DNA of 64,000 nt from Chinchilla lanigera. Its lineage: Eukaryota; Chordata; Mammalia; Rodentia; Chinchillidae. The notes under the pieces are model-generated. The model made no database searches. It had not been told where the DNA came from and was given only the letters and a program-made list of their open reading frames with translations. Positions within the stretch are counted from its first letter, which is position 1; the number at the start of each line of letters is the position of its first letter. The DNA lies in NCBI RefSeq assembly GCF_000276665.1, contig NW_004955517.1, positions 5,053,181 through 5,117,180 of the forward strand, given 5' to 3'. Both the position numbers and the translations under genes were made by a program. Of the stretch, positions 21,976 through 34,079 are shown piece after piece.

Positions 21976-22126
21976 TTCTGTTTTTTTGACACAAGGTCTC
22001 GCTATGCAGTTCAGGCTGGCCTTGAGCTCACTTTGTAGCCCAGGCTGGCCTTGAACTCAAAACGATCCTCCTGCCTCAGCCTCCAGAGCGCTGGGATGAC
22101 AGGTGTGCGCCACCACAGCAGGCTAA
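21976..22126 (-). repeat. B1 SINE, second copy in tandem
   Basis: A second reverse-strand B1 directly after the first, separated only by its own T-rich tail (ttttttctgtttttttga). It is very similar to the first copy, though the 3' half differs (aactcaaaacgatcctcctg). Confidence 0.95.
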
Positions 22127-22401
22127 ACTTTTATAATTCTACCATGACAATATAAATTTTACAGATGAAATTCAAGAGTACAGATAAAGCTGTGGCTTTT
22201 CTATGACTGATTGAAAATTGGCCAAATATCAGACAGTTGTATTTATTATTGATATGATCTGTTATTTGGCTGATAATGATCATCTGTTTATTCCAGATAA
22301 ACATATTTGCTGTTTTCAGTGAAATTATTATGGTATTGGAATCCAAGATCTTTTGTTTTCCTTTTACATATTCTGTGTCTATTGACAGTTATGATCTAGT
22401 G

Positions 22402-22560
22402 CAGGGGTCTGTAAACTCTGACCCAGAAGCCAAACCTCGCCTCTCCCAGTCATTCACACATTTGCCGTGATTTCTTCTGCACTATCACAGCAGAGATGAG
22501 GTTGTAGCAGCCTTGTATATTCAGCGTGTTGTCCTTTACATAAAAAGTTTGCTGACCTGT
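22402..22560. mobile_element. hAT-Charlie non-autonomous relic (MER1 group)
   Basis: The left end CAGGGGTCTGTAAACT and the right end AAAAAGTTTGCTGACCTG are inverted copies of each other, as in the MER1-group elements with the 'ggcaaactttttctg' end. The interior (gagatgaggttgtagcagcc) matches the 'tgccgttgtagcgcgaaagc' block. It is about 160 bases, short and diverged, with no transposase. Confidence 0.75.
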
Positions 22561-23695
22561 AGCTATAAAAGTAAACACTAAATGGCCTTTGTACTCAAAG
22601 TGCATAAAATTTGAATATATTTTCTTTGCAGTTCTAATTTAATTATAGAATTAGAAAAGTTAAATTATTTTTAAATAGTTGCATTGAAGTTACATTTCTT
22701 GTGTAACTTTCAAAATTATTTATTAGAATTAATAGGCTAATTGCAGAATATGTTGACCAAAGTTAAAATTTTTAAGTAAATTTTATTTAATTGTTGCTGA
22801 GTTGTATATTTTCATTAATCTTGTTAAATATTTTTATAAAAATCGATTTCCATGTTCATGTTTGACCTGGACAGTTGCCAATGTAAAGGATTAATGTCAG
22901 ATCTCATTCATATTATGGTGCAACCTGCATGTAGCCACACTCGTTTTTAAGGACAATGTGTATTGTTTAATTGCAGAATGGGCCTGTGCTCCTCTTGCAG
23001 CAGTTGTGAGTGCTGTCCATATTTGTAAGACCCCTGAAGCTATGGAAAGGAACTTGCATGTTCTGATAAAGCACAATAAATACTGTGTACAACTAGGGAC
23101 TGAGACTTCTTTACACAAGAATGCTCTGCACTCGTGCTGCCTGAGAAGGATTTGACAAATTAATTTATCTCTCTCATTATGCCTTTCCATTGCTCAAATC
23201 CTGCCTGTGCCACAAAGCTGTATGTATCTCTACTGTCTGCAGTTCTACAGCTACACTACTTACAACTCACAACCCTCTTCAGCATTCAGACCCAGTCACC
23301 TTGTCTGCAGTGAGATCAGGCAACAGAGGCAGAGAAGCATTTCCCAAGCTTGTATCCCATTTGGCAGGAGAGTAGGGGAGTAGGTATGTATGGGAGGCAA
23401 GCACCAAATCCTGAGCCCCAGAGGCTTTGTGTGTTTTCTCATCAGTTTTGGTGGAGATACGCTTGTGATACGAAGTCTCCTGTAAAATGTATGGTTCAGG
23501 ACATGGCCAATAATAGAGTAAGACAATACATATGAAACTACAGCAAGGAGAACTAAACAGAAACAGAGAAGTAGAGCATTTAAATCTCTAAATCTGTGCA
23601 TGGTACGTATAATATGAATAAAATATGTGATGAAAATGCATAAGATTGTATACATCTGACTTTTGACTTGACATAGAGAGTATATCTCTTTTCAT
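22561..23695. other. Unique AT-rich DNA
   Basis: No repeat recognised. 22940-23155 has modest frames on both strands and an acceptor-like tttaattgcag at 22978, but no donor or recognised protein. The 119-codon minus frame (23296-23655) is featureless. Confidence 0.4.
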
Positions 23696-23699
23696 GAGT

Positions 23700-24960
23700 A
23701 TTTAAAAATTCGCAGTATATGGCTTAATAAGTTACAAAAACATCAAGAGGAAATTTGAAAAAGCTTGACATATTGAAATGCCTATGACCTGATTACAATG
23801 CAGTAGGTTAGAAATTAGTCATATCAAAATATTACAGTTTGGACATTTTACAGTTCTTTGATAAGCAGCTTTTAATTCATATAAACATTCCAAATCTTGA
23901 AAAATATCTAGACACCAATGATAATAAAATATAGCATATAAAAACTTACAGGCTATAGCTAAAGTTATGCTTAGAAAAATGTTTATAGCTTTAAATGGCT
24001 GGATTAAAAAAAAGGATGAAAATAAAGAAACATTTTAAGAAAACAAAATAAACAGAGAGAATAAAGAAAACTAAATAATAAAGACAAAAATCATAAATTT
24101 ATTAACTTCAAACCAAGCCTAATATCATAAATCCAACTGCTTTATCTCTGAAAGCAAAACTAAACAATAAAATATCTATTTATTGGCTTTATCAAGGAAA
24201 AACAATTAAGATATGTTACGTACACATACCAACTCCCCACAAAAATGTGATCATTGTGTATACCAATAAAATTGAAAATTTAATTAAAAAAATAAAAAAG
24301 CAGAAAGAACAAAGACAAAATTAGAAATGAAAAAAGAGAAAAGAACCATGGATAGTGAAGAAATCCAAAGAATCAGAGAGACTCTCAGCAAAATATTTTC
24401 CAGATAACTTGATGTACTCAGTTACTCAAGAAGAAAGAAAAGCTAATAATATTGGAAAAAGCTAAGAAACTTATCATATATCTTAAAATGCCCCAGGTCT
24501 TTAGGCTTTCAAAGGCAAATTATTTTGAACTTTCCAGGAATGGATAATGATGACACTATTTAAAATGGCAACTGGTAAAATTGATTTTATATCTGCATAA
24601 TGAATACTGTACAATCATTACATAAAATGCAGAAGTTCTGTATATGGCTATGCAGAAGTCTTTAAAATATATTACATAAAAGAAGGGAACAAGATGCAGA
24701 GCCATCATTTGAGTGTGTGTGTGTGAGTGTGCACATACACACTCATTCACATGTGTCATATGTGTAATGGAATATAGAAGCAACTTACCATATAACAATG
24801 CTTGCCTCTGGGGAAAAGACTTGGTAGTTGGAAGACAGAGATGAGGCAGATACTTTTTAATTTATGTCCATGTTAACTTTGTGAATTTGATACACTGTGC
24901 CTGTGTTATTAAATAAGTGATTTAATAACAAATGCCTATGTTACATAATCAAAGAATTAT
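23700..24960 (+). mobile_element. L1M relic (ORF2 part and 3' end)
   Basis: 23700-24190 and 24300-24560 follow ORF2 reverse transcriptase-region landmarks, such as 'gttatgcttagaaaaatgtt', 'tatagctttaaatggct' and 'ccaaagaatcagagagactc'. 24560-24960 matches an L1ME-type 3' end, with 'gaatactgtacaatcattac' and 'tgcctctggggaaaagac'. Many stops. Part of ORF2 is missing, so it is either one deleted L1 or two neighbours. Confidence 0.65.
24190..24300 (+). repeat. A-rich L1-like tail within L1M
   Basis: 'tgatcattgtgtataccaat' followed by an A-rich end (aattaaaaaaataaaaaag) interrupts ORF2-like sequence. It resembles 11400-11530. Confidence 0.45.
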
Positions 24961-25098
24961 AGAAACAAATCTAATTGCCCATAACAGATAAAGAAAACTG
25001 CCAATTTGTTTTTTTATGAAGCCAATGTAATATGGAAATCTAACTTTGAGAAAGTTAGCATAAAGTAGATCGTTATAAATCAGTCTCATTTATGGATT

Positions 25099-25424
25099 TG
25101 TTATGGTTTGTGTCTAGATGTCCCCCCCACAGCTGCATGCAGTCATGGGGGGCGGGCTTTTTAGAAGTGGTTGAATCAAGAGTTTCTGATTGACTCATGG
25201 TCCAAAGCTGGGCTTAAGGGTGTGCGTGCTACACCTGCCCTAGGGCAAGTAGCCTGCATACAATGCAAGGGACAGGAGGAAGCTTGTCCCTCCCTCCAGC
25301 CTGCCTTGGAGCCAACCAGCCTTGGACTGAAACCCTCTATAAACTGTGAGCTAAATAAACCTTTACCCCTTTCACTTTGGGTGTTAGGTATTCTCTCAGC
25401 AATGAGAGAAAAGCAACCATGATA
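25099..25424 (+). repeat. Solo ERVL-MaLR LTR with target duplication
   Basis: TGTTATGGTTTGTGTCTAG at the start and the ACCATGATA end frame a 326-base LTR; landmarks are 'aactgtgagctaaataaac' and 'ctctcagcaatgagag'. The 5-base repeat ggatt flanks it exactly (25094-25098 and 25425-25429). No internal region is present, so this is a solo LTR left by recombination between two LTRs. Confidence 0.9.
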
Positions 25425-25486
25425 GGATTCATTACAAAAATTTAAGTTAAAAGTTAGTAATCATCCTTAATAAGATTCTTAAAGGG

Positions 25487-25542
25487 GCTTGGGTTTAGCT
25501 CGGTATAGTACTAGAGTGCTTGCCTATCATGCACAAATCCCC

Positions 25543-25592
<50 letters not shown>
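25487..25592 (+). repeat. ID-like fragment with (CA)n tail
   Basis: 'ggcttgggtttagctcgg' and 'gtgcttgcctatcatgc' resemble the sense ID head; the tail is replaced by about 24 CA units (25544-25592). Confidence 0.7.
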
Positions 25593-25593
<1 letters not shown>

Positions 25594-25599
25594 GGAGTT

Positions 25600-28489
25600 A
25601 CCAGCCCTATCAATCTATCAAATGGGTTTTTTCCTCTGGATGCTAGGGAATCTCAGTAGTGGTCAGTATGTTCATATACTCTTACCTACTATCTTGCCCT
25701 GCTACTCGAGTGGCAAAGCAGTGTATAAACTATCAAGTAGTCTGTAACTGTCACTACAGATCTATACATTTAGAGAATCTAAAATGTTCTCTGTTGTAAG
25801 ACATCTTGATTTTACAGATGTTAAAAAATGCGAAAAATTATCTTTAATCAGTGAAGTACAGTATCCATCTATTCATTTATCTTCCATTTATTCATCTGTC
25901 CGACTTTCCTTTCCTTCTTTCCTCTGTCTAGTCTCTCTCTGGAATCTATATCTACACAGACTATCACTTCTAGAGTCCAAAATATATTCCTCGATGGAAA
26001 AAGCAAGACATAGAACAGTTTTGTATACTTATGTCCTATCTATTTACTTTCGAAAAGAATACTTATAGAGATAGTGTGTGTGTGTTTGTTAGGATTTACA
26101 GAAAACTGTATACAAGTGTCGCCTTTGGGAAGGACTATGTGAGGTGCCAGTGGAGGGTGCGAGTGAGAAGGCAGGCTTTTATTTTCTAGTTTTCCAAACA
26201 CTTCTCTAACCTTTCTCCTTTCATGTTTATTTTTTAAAAACTAGCAGGAGTTATCATGGCGGGTAGATGCGGTCATTTGTTGTCCTGTGGTAGCCGAACA
26301 GACTAACGCACTGCCCAGGTGCGGCACGCTTCACCTGCCCCAGGTGCTGTGTATGTTTCTTCCAGCTGCTGCGTTTGCACCCATCTTGGCAGGACTGCCT
26401 GGCCTTGCTAAACCTGCTGTGAACCGCAGGCACGTGGGAGCTTATGAACACCCAGGCAGCTCTCTGCCTGCTGACGGGTGAGAGAGGATGAAAGCCTTGT
26501 TACTAGCTCTTGCTGGGAAAACTCTCAGAGGACTTTACCCCAAATCATACCCTTGCTGAATGTCTTGCCTTCCCCTGTTTTACTTCTTGCCTCTTGTCTC
26601 CTTGCTACTACCCCAACAGTTTCTCTTGGGAATCCTTCTTTAATAAATCACTTATTTAATAATCATCTTCTCAACATCTTATGCTGACATTAAGACATTT
26701 GAATTCTACTTTGCATTGCCCTCAGGCCAAAACACAAGATTTTAAACATCATTTGTATGTATATAAAACACCTAGCACAGTAAAATCATACTGAGCACAC
26801 AGAATTGTACTGGAATAGCAAGTGAATGAGAACTGGCTTTCTTCGATTCCATATTCTTGTTTCTTACAGTAGCTAGAGTCTTTCTTTTTTAAAGCTTGAC
26901 TTCAGCCTCCGCTTCTCTAGTTTCAGTAAGAAGAGAGCACACCACCAGCTGCAGCGTGGCCTCTCAGTTTCCTGTGCGTACTTGAGGACAATTGCAGCGC
27001 CTCCTCGCTAATGCATTATGCAAGTTCCCAACAACTTCTGGGGCGCATCTTGGTAAAACACAAACCATCAATTCAAAGTGAAAAAAAATTGTTTTATTGA
27101 AGGAGTCTCTGAAGGTGGAATTACTAATGACTGTAAAGAATTCTGCTTGCTCTAAGAGGGACCTGTATTATGATGTCTCAGTAGTGGGCCTTAGTGGGGA
27201 AATGAATTACAAAAAAGCGTTTTGCTCAAGATTGCTGTGGTGCCGCTGAGTCCAGAGTTCATTGTCAAGCACAGCATGTCCTTTGGGTGCAGTCCTTTTG
27301 CATTTTTAATCACGTTTGATCTCCCAGCCACTCATTTGCAGCAGGTCATCAGTGGGAGCCAGCAAGCCTGTACTGCAAATGTTTATACTCCTCAGACAGT
27401 TTACTCATTCTGGTACTATTTGAAGTATTTATAATCCTTCTGCCTTTATCCCAAATATGTGCCTGCGTTTGGGGATGTGAGTGGCTCTTGACAGCATAGT
27501 TTTAACTGGAACGTACTGTGTCAGTCTGTGTATGTACATACACTTGTATACATAGATATTTGTTCTCACACCCATGAGCAGAGTAATTTATAGCACAACA
27601 CACATACAGACTTCGAAAAACACAACAGCCTGCTCCTGGCATACACAGCTCAGTGCTTTCTCTGTGGTGCAGTACTGGGTGATGGAGAGAAGCACAGAGT
27701 CTGAGGTGTTTGCTTCTTCAGCAGTAGAGTGAGGAGTCTTGGGGAGAAAGCCATCCTTACGCTGCCAGACTACCTCTCAACTCCCTGCAAGAGCATCAGC
27801 TAACCTGGCCTGCGTCTTTGTTTGGACCCAGCCTACCATCTGCAGGATCTAGGGAATTCACTCCCCAGGGACTACTGATGAGGAGACATCGATTTTGAGA
27901 AGAGGTATATATTCAACTCAGGTGACAAAAGAGTAAGCTTCCTTGAAATTCTGCTTTGCTGCCTTTCTATGTATGTCTTTAAGAAGAGTGCTGTCCATGA
28001 TGATTCTCAGACTTTATTAGCTCTCCTTTTACCTTGTTAAAGGGAGACAATTTTGGGGAGGTGAGACTTCCTTGGGGATTGGACCAGCCCACACTTTACT
28101 GATACTGAACCAAAGATCTGCAATTTATTTTTAGCTCATGAGGTGCTAGGTGCCTCAGATATGTGTAATTTTCACATTTTGATAAAGCATTAGTTTTCTC
28201 TGTCCCAGGAGATCATCAGCTTCTGGAGCGCTTTGTATTTCACTGATACCTACAAACCCCGTCACATATTCTGTCAGCGTATTGAGTATACTGTTGATGC
28301 ACTGTAAATTCTTGGTGGATGAATTACTTCCAGGCTTGTCATTTAGCATCTGCTTAGCTCCAACACAGTTGTAGTAAGAGTTAGGCGGGAAGGGTGTGTG
28401 AAATGTTCGTTTATTCAGTATCTCGGGCATTAGTGTATGGGAGTAGTAGCAGGGTATTTTGGTGGGCTTCTTTCAGTGGTCTTCGTGCC
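25600..28489. other. Unique non-coding DNA
   Basis: Almost 2.9 kb with no repeat family or gene recognised. 26900-27060 is GC-richer with several CpG (attgcagcgcctcctcgcta) and repeat-free. All frames are under 100 codons and without motifs. Confidence 0.4.
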
Positions 28490-28790
28490 TGTATTAATTA
28501 GCTTCTCTGTTGCTGGACACAGTACCCTGTCCCCACAACTTCAAGGAGGAGAGGTTTACTCTATCTCGTGTTTCAGGGAATTCACATGGTTCAGTTGGCT
28601 CCAAGGCAGAGACGTTGTAGTAGAAGGGTGTAGGGTAGCAGAGCTGCTTAGTTTGGGGCAGTCAGGAAGCAGAGGAGAAACACAGTAGCAGAGGCCAGGG
28701 ACCACACATGATACCAGAGCTGTGCCTCCGAGACACACCCAGACACACTCAACCCCTTGGTGGGTCCTAAAGCCAATCAGGCATAACTAT
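28490..28790 (-). repeat. Diverged ERVL-MaLR-like LTR
   Basis: The start TGTATTAATTAGCTTCTCTG with 'tgctggacac' and a following 'ggagaggtttact' resembles the reversed MaLR 3' end. The right end (caggcataacta) is a weak match to CCATAACA. Confidence 0.5.
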
Positions 28791-29055
28791 CACAATGCTT
28801 CTCCCCTTTATAGCCCAGGATCCCTTTGGTTAATGTGCTCCACCATGGGGAACAGTGCGTACACAGATGGAAGGGGAATTGCTGTGTTTGAAACAGAAGT
28901 GGAAGATGAAGAGGGTACAGCTGGAGCTGCCCACCTCCTTTTCCTCATTCCCTCTTCCGTGCGTCCTGCTGCATTCCTCAGACACCGCGAACTGGTGTCT
29001 CATGAATTGTCAACTGGAGTTCCTCTGAGAACACATACACAGTTCTCCGAAAAGG

Positions 29056-29180
29056 GAGTGTTTTTATTATTATTATTTTATTATTATTATTACTTTGGTA
29101 CAGGACTCAAACTCAGGGTGTTATGCTTGCGAGGCAGGCACTGTGCCCCTGAGCTCTCTCCCCAGCCCTGAGTGTTTTTA
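29056..29180 (-). mobile_element. ID SINE with 11-base target duplication
   Basis: Reverse-strand ID: a (TTA)n tail, then 'ggtacaggactcaaactcag', 'gcttgcgaggcaggc' and 'cctgagctctctccccagcc'. The exact repeat gagtgttttta flanks it (29056-29066 and 29170-29180). More diverged than the copies at 3.7 and 6.8 kb. Confidence 0.85.
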
Positions 29181-29194
29181 ATATGTCATTATAT

Positions 29195-29560
29195 TGGGGC
29201 CACCGTTTTAAAAAGTAGACTCTGTTTTCTGTAGCAATTTTAGACTTATAGAACAATTGAGTAGAAAATACACAGAATTCCCACACACCACTCCCTCCCT
29301 GTCCATAGTTTCTTTTAGGATCAGCACCTTGCATTGGTGCAGTACATAGGTTGCGTGATGAGCGAATATTTTACAGTGTACTGTTAACCAAAATCTTTAG
29401 TTTATATTAGGATTTATTCTTTGTGTCCTTTGTGTCCTACAATTCTATATATTTGGATAGATGCATAATGTCTTGTGTCTAACAGCGTAGTACCATGCAG
29501 AACAGTCTGACTGCCCTAAAACTATTCTATGATCTCTATATTCATTCTGTGGCACAACGT
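29195..29560. repeat. Old L1 relic
   Basis: 'tagacttatagaacaattga', 'acacagaattcccacaca', 'attttacagtgtactgttaa' and 'gtctgactgccctaaaac' follow, in order, a common L1M 3' region segment. Orientation was not resolved. Confidence 0.5.
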
Positions 29561-29584
29561 TTTTTTCCCTTTGCCATATGGGAA

Positions 29585-29632
29585 ATGTGGATGCCAGGGA
29601 AGAGCTCTGCCACTGAGCTACATCCACACAAA
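29585..29632 (-). repeat. ID SINE fragment
   Basis: 'gctctgccactgagctacat' matches the reversed head of the ID; the rest is not recognisable. Confidence 0.4.
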
Positions 29633-30880
29633 CATGCATGAGAGTAGAGGTGGTAGGGGTCAGGTGGGATATGACAGAAGTTCCACTCTACCCCTTCGTC
29701 ATAGTGGACAAAGACACAGGTTACATCGTCTGCAAGGAATAAGGGATCAAAGATTACAAGTGTGATCCTATTCTGATAACAGTAAGTTACTTGCAGCTTT
29801 TGTGTTTTAGAAAAGATGAAAATTTATCATGAGGGTAAATGTCAAGGTAAATTGCACTGGATCCATGCCATGTTCATTTGGGATATATTGTGATATATTT
29901 GAATCTAATATGTATTAATATGTGTTCAAAGGTTAATTTTGACTGTGTTTTATGTCCAGATACTAAACTTGTCTTTCCTTCAATGATTTGTAAAATACAC
30001 TTTCCTTACATCAGGGGCCTGCCTTTGACTTTGGTTCATTGCTAATTATGCACACAATTTTCGAATGACACTGACAATGAATACAAAATATTAATAAACC
30101 AACAAGACAAGCAGTTTTTAAAAATTACATTATGTGTACTTACTGCCTAACTGACCTTTTCTACAGTTACTTAAATCTTTTAAAAATCCATTTAATTTCA
30201 AAGCCAGAGTATTAGCCTATTTATATGTAAATTATCTTTAATTCATGCATTGATTTAAAAGACTAATCCAAAAGATCTTTTACCACAAGTGACCTTTTTG
30301 ACTCTATACTTCTGAGAAAGCTGTGAAGTGGTTCCTTGGTGACCTCATATCCACCTGTGGTGGAACATATGCCAACTCCAGTCTGTGTAAATCACTCACA
30401 GTGGCACAGTTTTCAGCCAACACTAAACTATTAACAGTATAATTATTGTAGTCACTATCACAACATCCATAGGACCATTTACGTCTGTGAATTTTCTTCC
30501 TTAGTGTTTTTCTTTCTTCTTCTGTCTTTAACCAACAAGTCTAATGAGAAGCTTTAGTAAGAAATATCTCAGAAATATGACCTGTTATTTGAGGGCAGGT
30601 AGATGCTTAATAGTTACTGTCTCCAAAGAACTTAGGCGTCAAAGAAGCTTAAATGCACATTACTGACTGTCGTATAAACTTGAGAATTCAGAGAACTATA
30701 GGAAAGCAAATGTAACAGATTATTGAAGTCAATAATTTTTTCCAGCACATTTTCACAAATACATGGAGATACATATATTTTGTAATTGCCCAGTCGTTGT
30801 CATTCATGGGTATAATGCAAATAATTTATATCTTAATCTGTGTGAAATCCTTGAAGTAAAACTGAATGTGTCATTTAAAT
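29633..30880. other. Unique AT-rich DNA
   Basis: No repeat or gene recognised. 29980-30760 is a repeat-free AT-rich stretch that could be conserved non-coding DNA; this cannot be tested here. Confidence 0.4.
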
Positions 30881-30881
30881 G

Positions 30882-31470
30882 TGGTGGCACATTCCTGTAA
30901 CTATATTTGTTCAGAAGGCTGAGGCAGGAGAATCACAAGTTGGAGGCCAGTTGTCTTAGTTTCTCCTTGCTGAGACAAAAATACTGAATACCCAAGGACA
31001 GATTTATTTTGGCTTATATATTTTAGAGGTTTCAGCTCATAGTGGCTTGTTTCAAGGCCAGGTGGCATGACACAGGGACATCGCAGTGGAATAACACTTC
31101 ATGGTGGGCAGAAGGCAGCAAAATGACAAAGTAGTGGAGCAGCAGCAGGAGCAGCAGGAGCAGCAGCCCACTTCTCCCTCTTATCCCTTCCAGGCTGCTT
31201 GCCCTGTGGGTGGTGCCACCCACACTCAGGTTGAGTCTTCCCATTGTCTGTACCCAGAACTATGCCAAACCACTCAGTGGGCTCATCTAGTAACCACACC
31301 AGCTTAATTGCAGCTCCTTACACTTATTCGCGGCTCACATACCCTAGATCCAGCCCCCTCTGAAAATCCCCACCTATGCCCACATTATACTTGAAGGAGA
31401 CACCTGGATACACACCATAACACCTGTCCAGGCAACTTAATGAGAACTTGTACTAAAAACAAAGCAAAAC
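30882..31470 (+). repeat. B1 SINE split by a MaLR LTR
   Basis: The left half (30882-30951: 'tggtggcacattcctgtaac', 'aggctgaggcaggagaatc', 'ggaggccag') and the right half (31423-31470: 'ccaggcaacttaatgag') make one sense B1 with an LTR in the middle. The B1 is therefore older than the LTR. Confidence 0.75.
30952..31422 (-). repeat. ERVL-MaLR LTR inserted in B1
   Basis: TGTCTTAGTTTC to CCATAACA, 471 bases, with 'gagacaaaaatactgaata', 'ggtttcagctcatagtgg', 'ttagaggtttcag' and 'gatccagccccctctgaaaa'. The flanks ccagt and cctgt differ at one of five bases, consistent with a decayed target duplication. Confidence 0.88.
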
Positions 31471-31510
31471 AGAAGATTCTACCATACATATAAATGCACC
31501 AGTATGTATA

Positions 31511-32031
31511 TGTGATTGTTAACCTTGATTGAATTAAGAAAAATCTAGGAAATTAAGAAATCACACATCTATGTGTGTCTATAGGGTGTTTCCAGAGACT
31601 GTTGATGTGTGAGATAACACAGTGCTGAGAAGATCTGTCCTGAATGCAGTGGCACTGTCCAGTAGGGTGGGGGCCCAGATGGAACTAAAGCAGCAGAAGG
31701 AGGAAGTCTGTCAGCACAGGCTGTCCTGCTGGCTCCTTCTCTCCCACTGTCCTGGTCTCTCCCTCTTCCTACTCCTGTGTCTCTGCCTGCCTGCCTGTCT
31801 GCCCCCTCGCCCTATCTTCTTCTCATCTGGCTGCCATGAGGTGAGCAGCTTTCCTCCTCCTCCCCTTCTGCCATATTGGATCTGCCTTTCCACAGGCCTA
31901 AAAGAAATGGAGCCAGTTGGGCATGGACTGAAACCTCTGAAACCGTTAGCCAAAATAAATTCCCTCTTGTACATTGTCTATGCCAGGTACAGGGATTTTG
32001 TCACAGTGGCCTGGAGCTGAGTGGTATAACA
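31511..32031 (+). repeat. MLT1-like MaLR LTR
   Basis: TGTGATTGTTAACCTTGATTG start, then 'gggtgtttccagagactg', 'gatctgtcctgaatgcagtg', the 'gactgaaacctctgaaacc' end region with 'caaaataaattccctc', and a final 'gattttgtcacagtggcctg' and ataaca. It is an older MaLR subfamily than the MT/ORR1 copies. Confidence 0.78.
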
Positions 32032-32380
32032 TGCATAATATATATGCATTTGTTTTTCTATTCCAGGCTTTATCTCCCTGGAAACTGACACTGGTATCTG
32101 TCAAGATTTTAACCTGAGGTACATGGTAGGAGGCCATGAATGCTCAGAATCCAATGCAATTATATACATGTGTATTTGGATCAAGTATCACCACATTCAG
32201 TTGGAATGGGGAAGCATTCTCTCTAACTGGAAATAATCTCACTTATATTATGATATGAATGTGAGTACCTTCCCCTCATCCTGGAGCTATGGTGCATGGG
32301 GCCCCTATATGTATGTGTATGCTAACCATCATGCCTCAGTAATTGTCATTCAAAATTTTTTCTTTTTCTTCCCTTCCCTT

Positions 32381-32381
32381 T

Positions 32382-32460
<79 letters not shown>

Positions 32461-32515
32461 CTCTCTTCCTTCCTTCCTTCCTTCCTTCCTTTCTTCTTCC
32501 TTTCTTTCAGTACTG
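32381..32515. repeat. (CTTT)n then (CTTC)n simple repeat
   Basis: About nineteen uninterrupted ctttcttt units (32383-32460), then cttc units (32464-32490), then a short ttcttctttc remainder. It probably grew from the tail of the ID-like SINE next to it. Confidence 0.95.
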
Positions 32516-32583
32516 GAGGTTGAATCCAGTACCTCATACATGCACAGCAAATGTTCTACTACTAAGCTACACCTCCAGCCCAC
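32512..32583 (-). repeat. Old ID-like SINE
   Basis: 'ctggaggttgaatccagtac', 'catacatgcacagcaaatg' and 'ctaagctacacctccagccc' are the reversed ID body with many changes. Confidence 0.65.
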
Positions 32584-32589
32584 AAACTT

Positions 32590-34075
32590 ACTAAATATAT
32601 GTAATACACAATACAAGTACAGTTGTTTTTCATTTTTCTCATTAGTTATGTTCTGTAAATGTATCGAAAACACTAAATTAGAGAATACTAAAAATTGCTT
32701 CTAGAGGAAGTGGAAGTTTAGGTTCCTGCAAGCATTTGGTCACAGTTGTGTTTGGGGTTAAAGACATTGTATTTAATGTATAGTTAATTCGTTCCCATTG
32801 AACCCATGGCCAATAGCATGATAACTCAGACCTGAAAGTAATTGCACATCACCACCTTCTTGCACTTAAGAACACTGGACAGCACATCAGTAAGACACTT
32901 CAGGACTACTGTGAGCACCTGAATCACTCTAAAGCACAATCGTATAAAGCCATAGCACTGACTAGGACACAAAAGAATACTTGCTTATGGTATGAGACCT
33001 GAAAGGGAAGGCACATATTCACTCACATTGTCCTGTCTCAGTGGGAGCATGTACCAGCTGACAGTTTTGTCACTGCTTTATGAAGATTGTCAATGACCAA
33101 AAAACTGTCCATTGTGAGCTTACAAATACATTTTAAATTATTGAATTGATGCATCCCTACTTCAAATTTTCTGATACTTGGCTCTTGTTTTTTAGTAAAG
33201 CCAGTGGCATTCATATAAATATTTTCCAGCTTAAGAAAGCATTCTTGTTTCACTTGTGACAATATTTTACTCACATGGGTCATTAATTTGGAAGCTCGTA
33301 CTACCTGCCCCTTTGTTGAGAGCTGTCGCTAGAACATGCTGACAACATAGCAGTGGGGGGTAAAGTACGTCTCTGGGCTGGAGAGACCTTTTCCCTTCTC
33401 CATCTTCTGTTTTCCTTTTCCTTTTGTCTTGTTTGCCTCTCTTCTCCCTCATTTCTCCATGCTTTCTGTTTTGAATTGACTGCGCCTTTAAAGATGATTA
33501 CTAGGATTCTGAGAGATGGAAGATACCCTCCCATTCTTCCCAGCATGATAAAGGAGACAGTAGCCTCACTGGAAGATGAATAATAGCCAGGTAGTATTTT
33601 TAAACTGTAAAAATGCCTCTGGTTTTTCCTACCCCTTATAGAATAAACTCAACTTGCTGAAATGGAATAATTTTTAAACTCACTGGGTTAAATTTAAATA
33701 ATTAAAAGATGTATGTTTTCTTTTTGGCTGAGGCCAGTTTAGTTATATATGGGCTTGGCCCTTGATGGAGAAGGAAAATCAGCCAATTCATTCATCCATT
33801 AATTCTTCACGCATGATTACTGTTTGAATTCCTACTTTGAGATAGGTCCTGTAAAGGCACTGATGGTATAAAAATAGAAAACATGTGCGAAACTTCTTGA
33901 GATTGACCTTAGCCAGTGATATTCTGGCCAATACACCAAAACCTCAGACAAGAAAAGCAAAATTAATAATAATAATAATAATAATAAGTCAAGCTAAACA
34001 CCCAAAGGAAATAATCAACAAACTGAAAATGTAGCCTACAGATTGGAAAAAAAAAAAAATTATGAACCATATAAA
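32590..34075. other. Unique non-coding DNA
   Basis: No repeat family recognised except an (AAT)n run at about 33962-33988 and an A-run near 34050. Minus frames of up to 81 codons at 33000-33550 lack features. Confidence 0.4.
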
Positions 34076-34079
34076 GCAT

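Noticed and set aside
22958..23155. Possible exon after an acceptor-like tttaattgcag
   Set aside because: Both strands are open, there is no good donor after it and no known protein similarity could be recognised.
28722..29171. 149-codon plus frame
   Set aside because: It ends in the reversed ID SINE with its (TTA)n tail (poly-Tyr/Leu translation) and has no domain.
32255..32704. 149-codon frame with a Phe/Leu/Ser repeat and its minus-strand Lys/Glu counterpart
   Set aside because: It is a translation of the (CTTT)n repeat.
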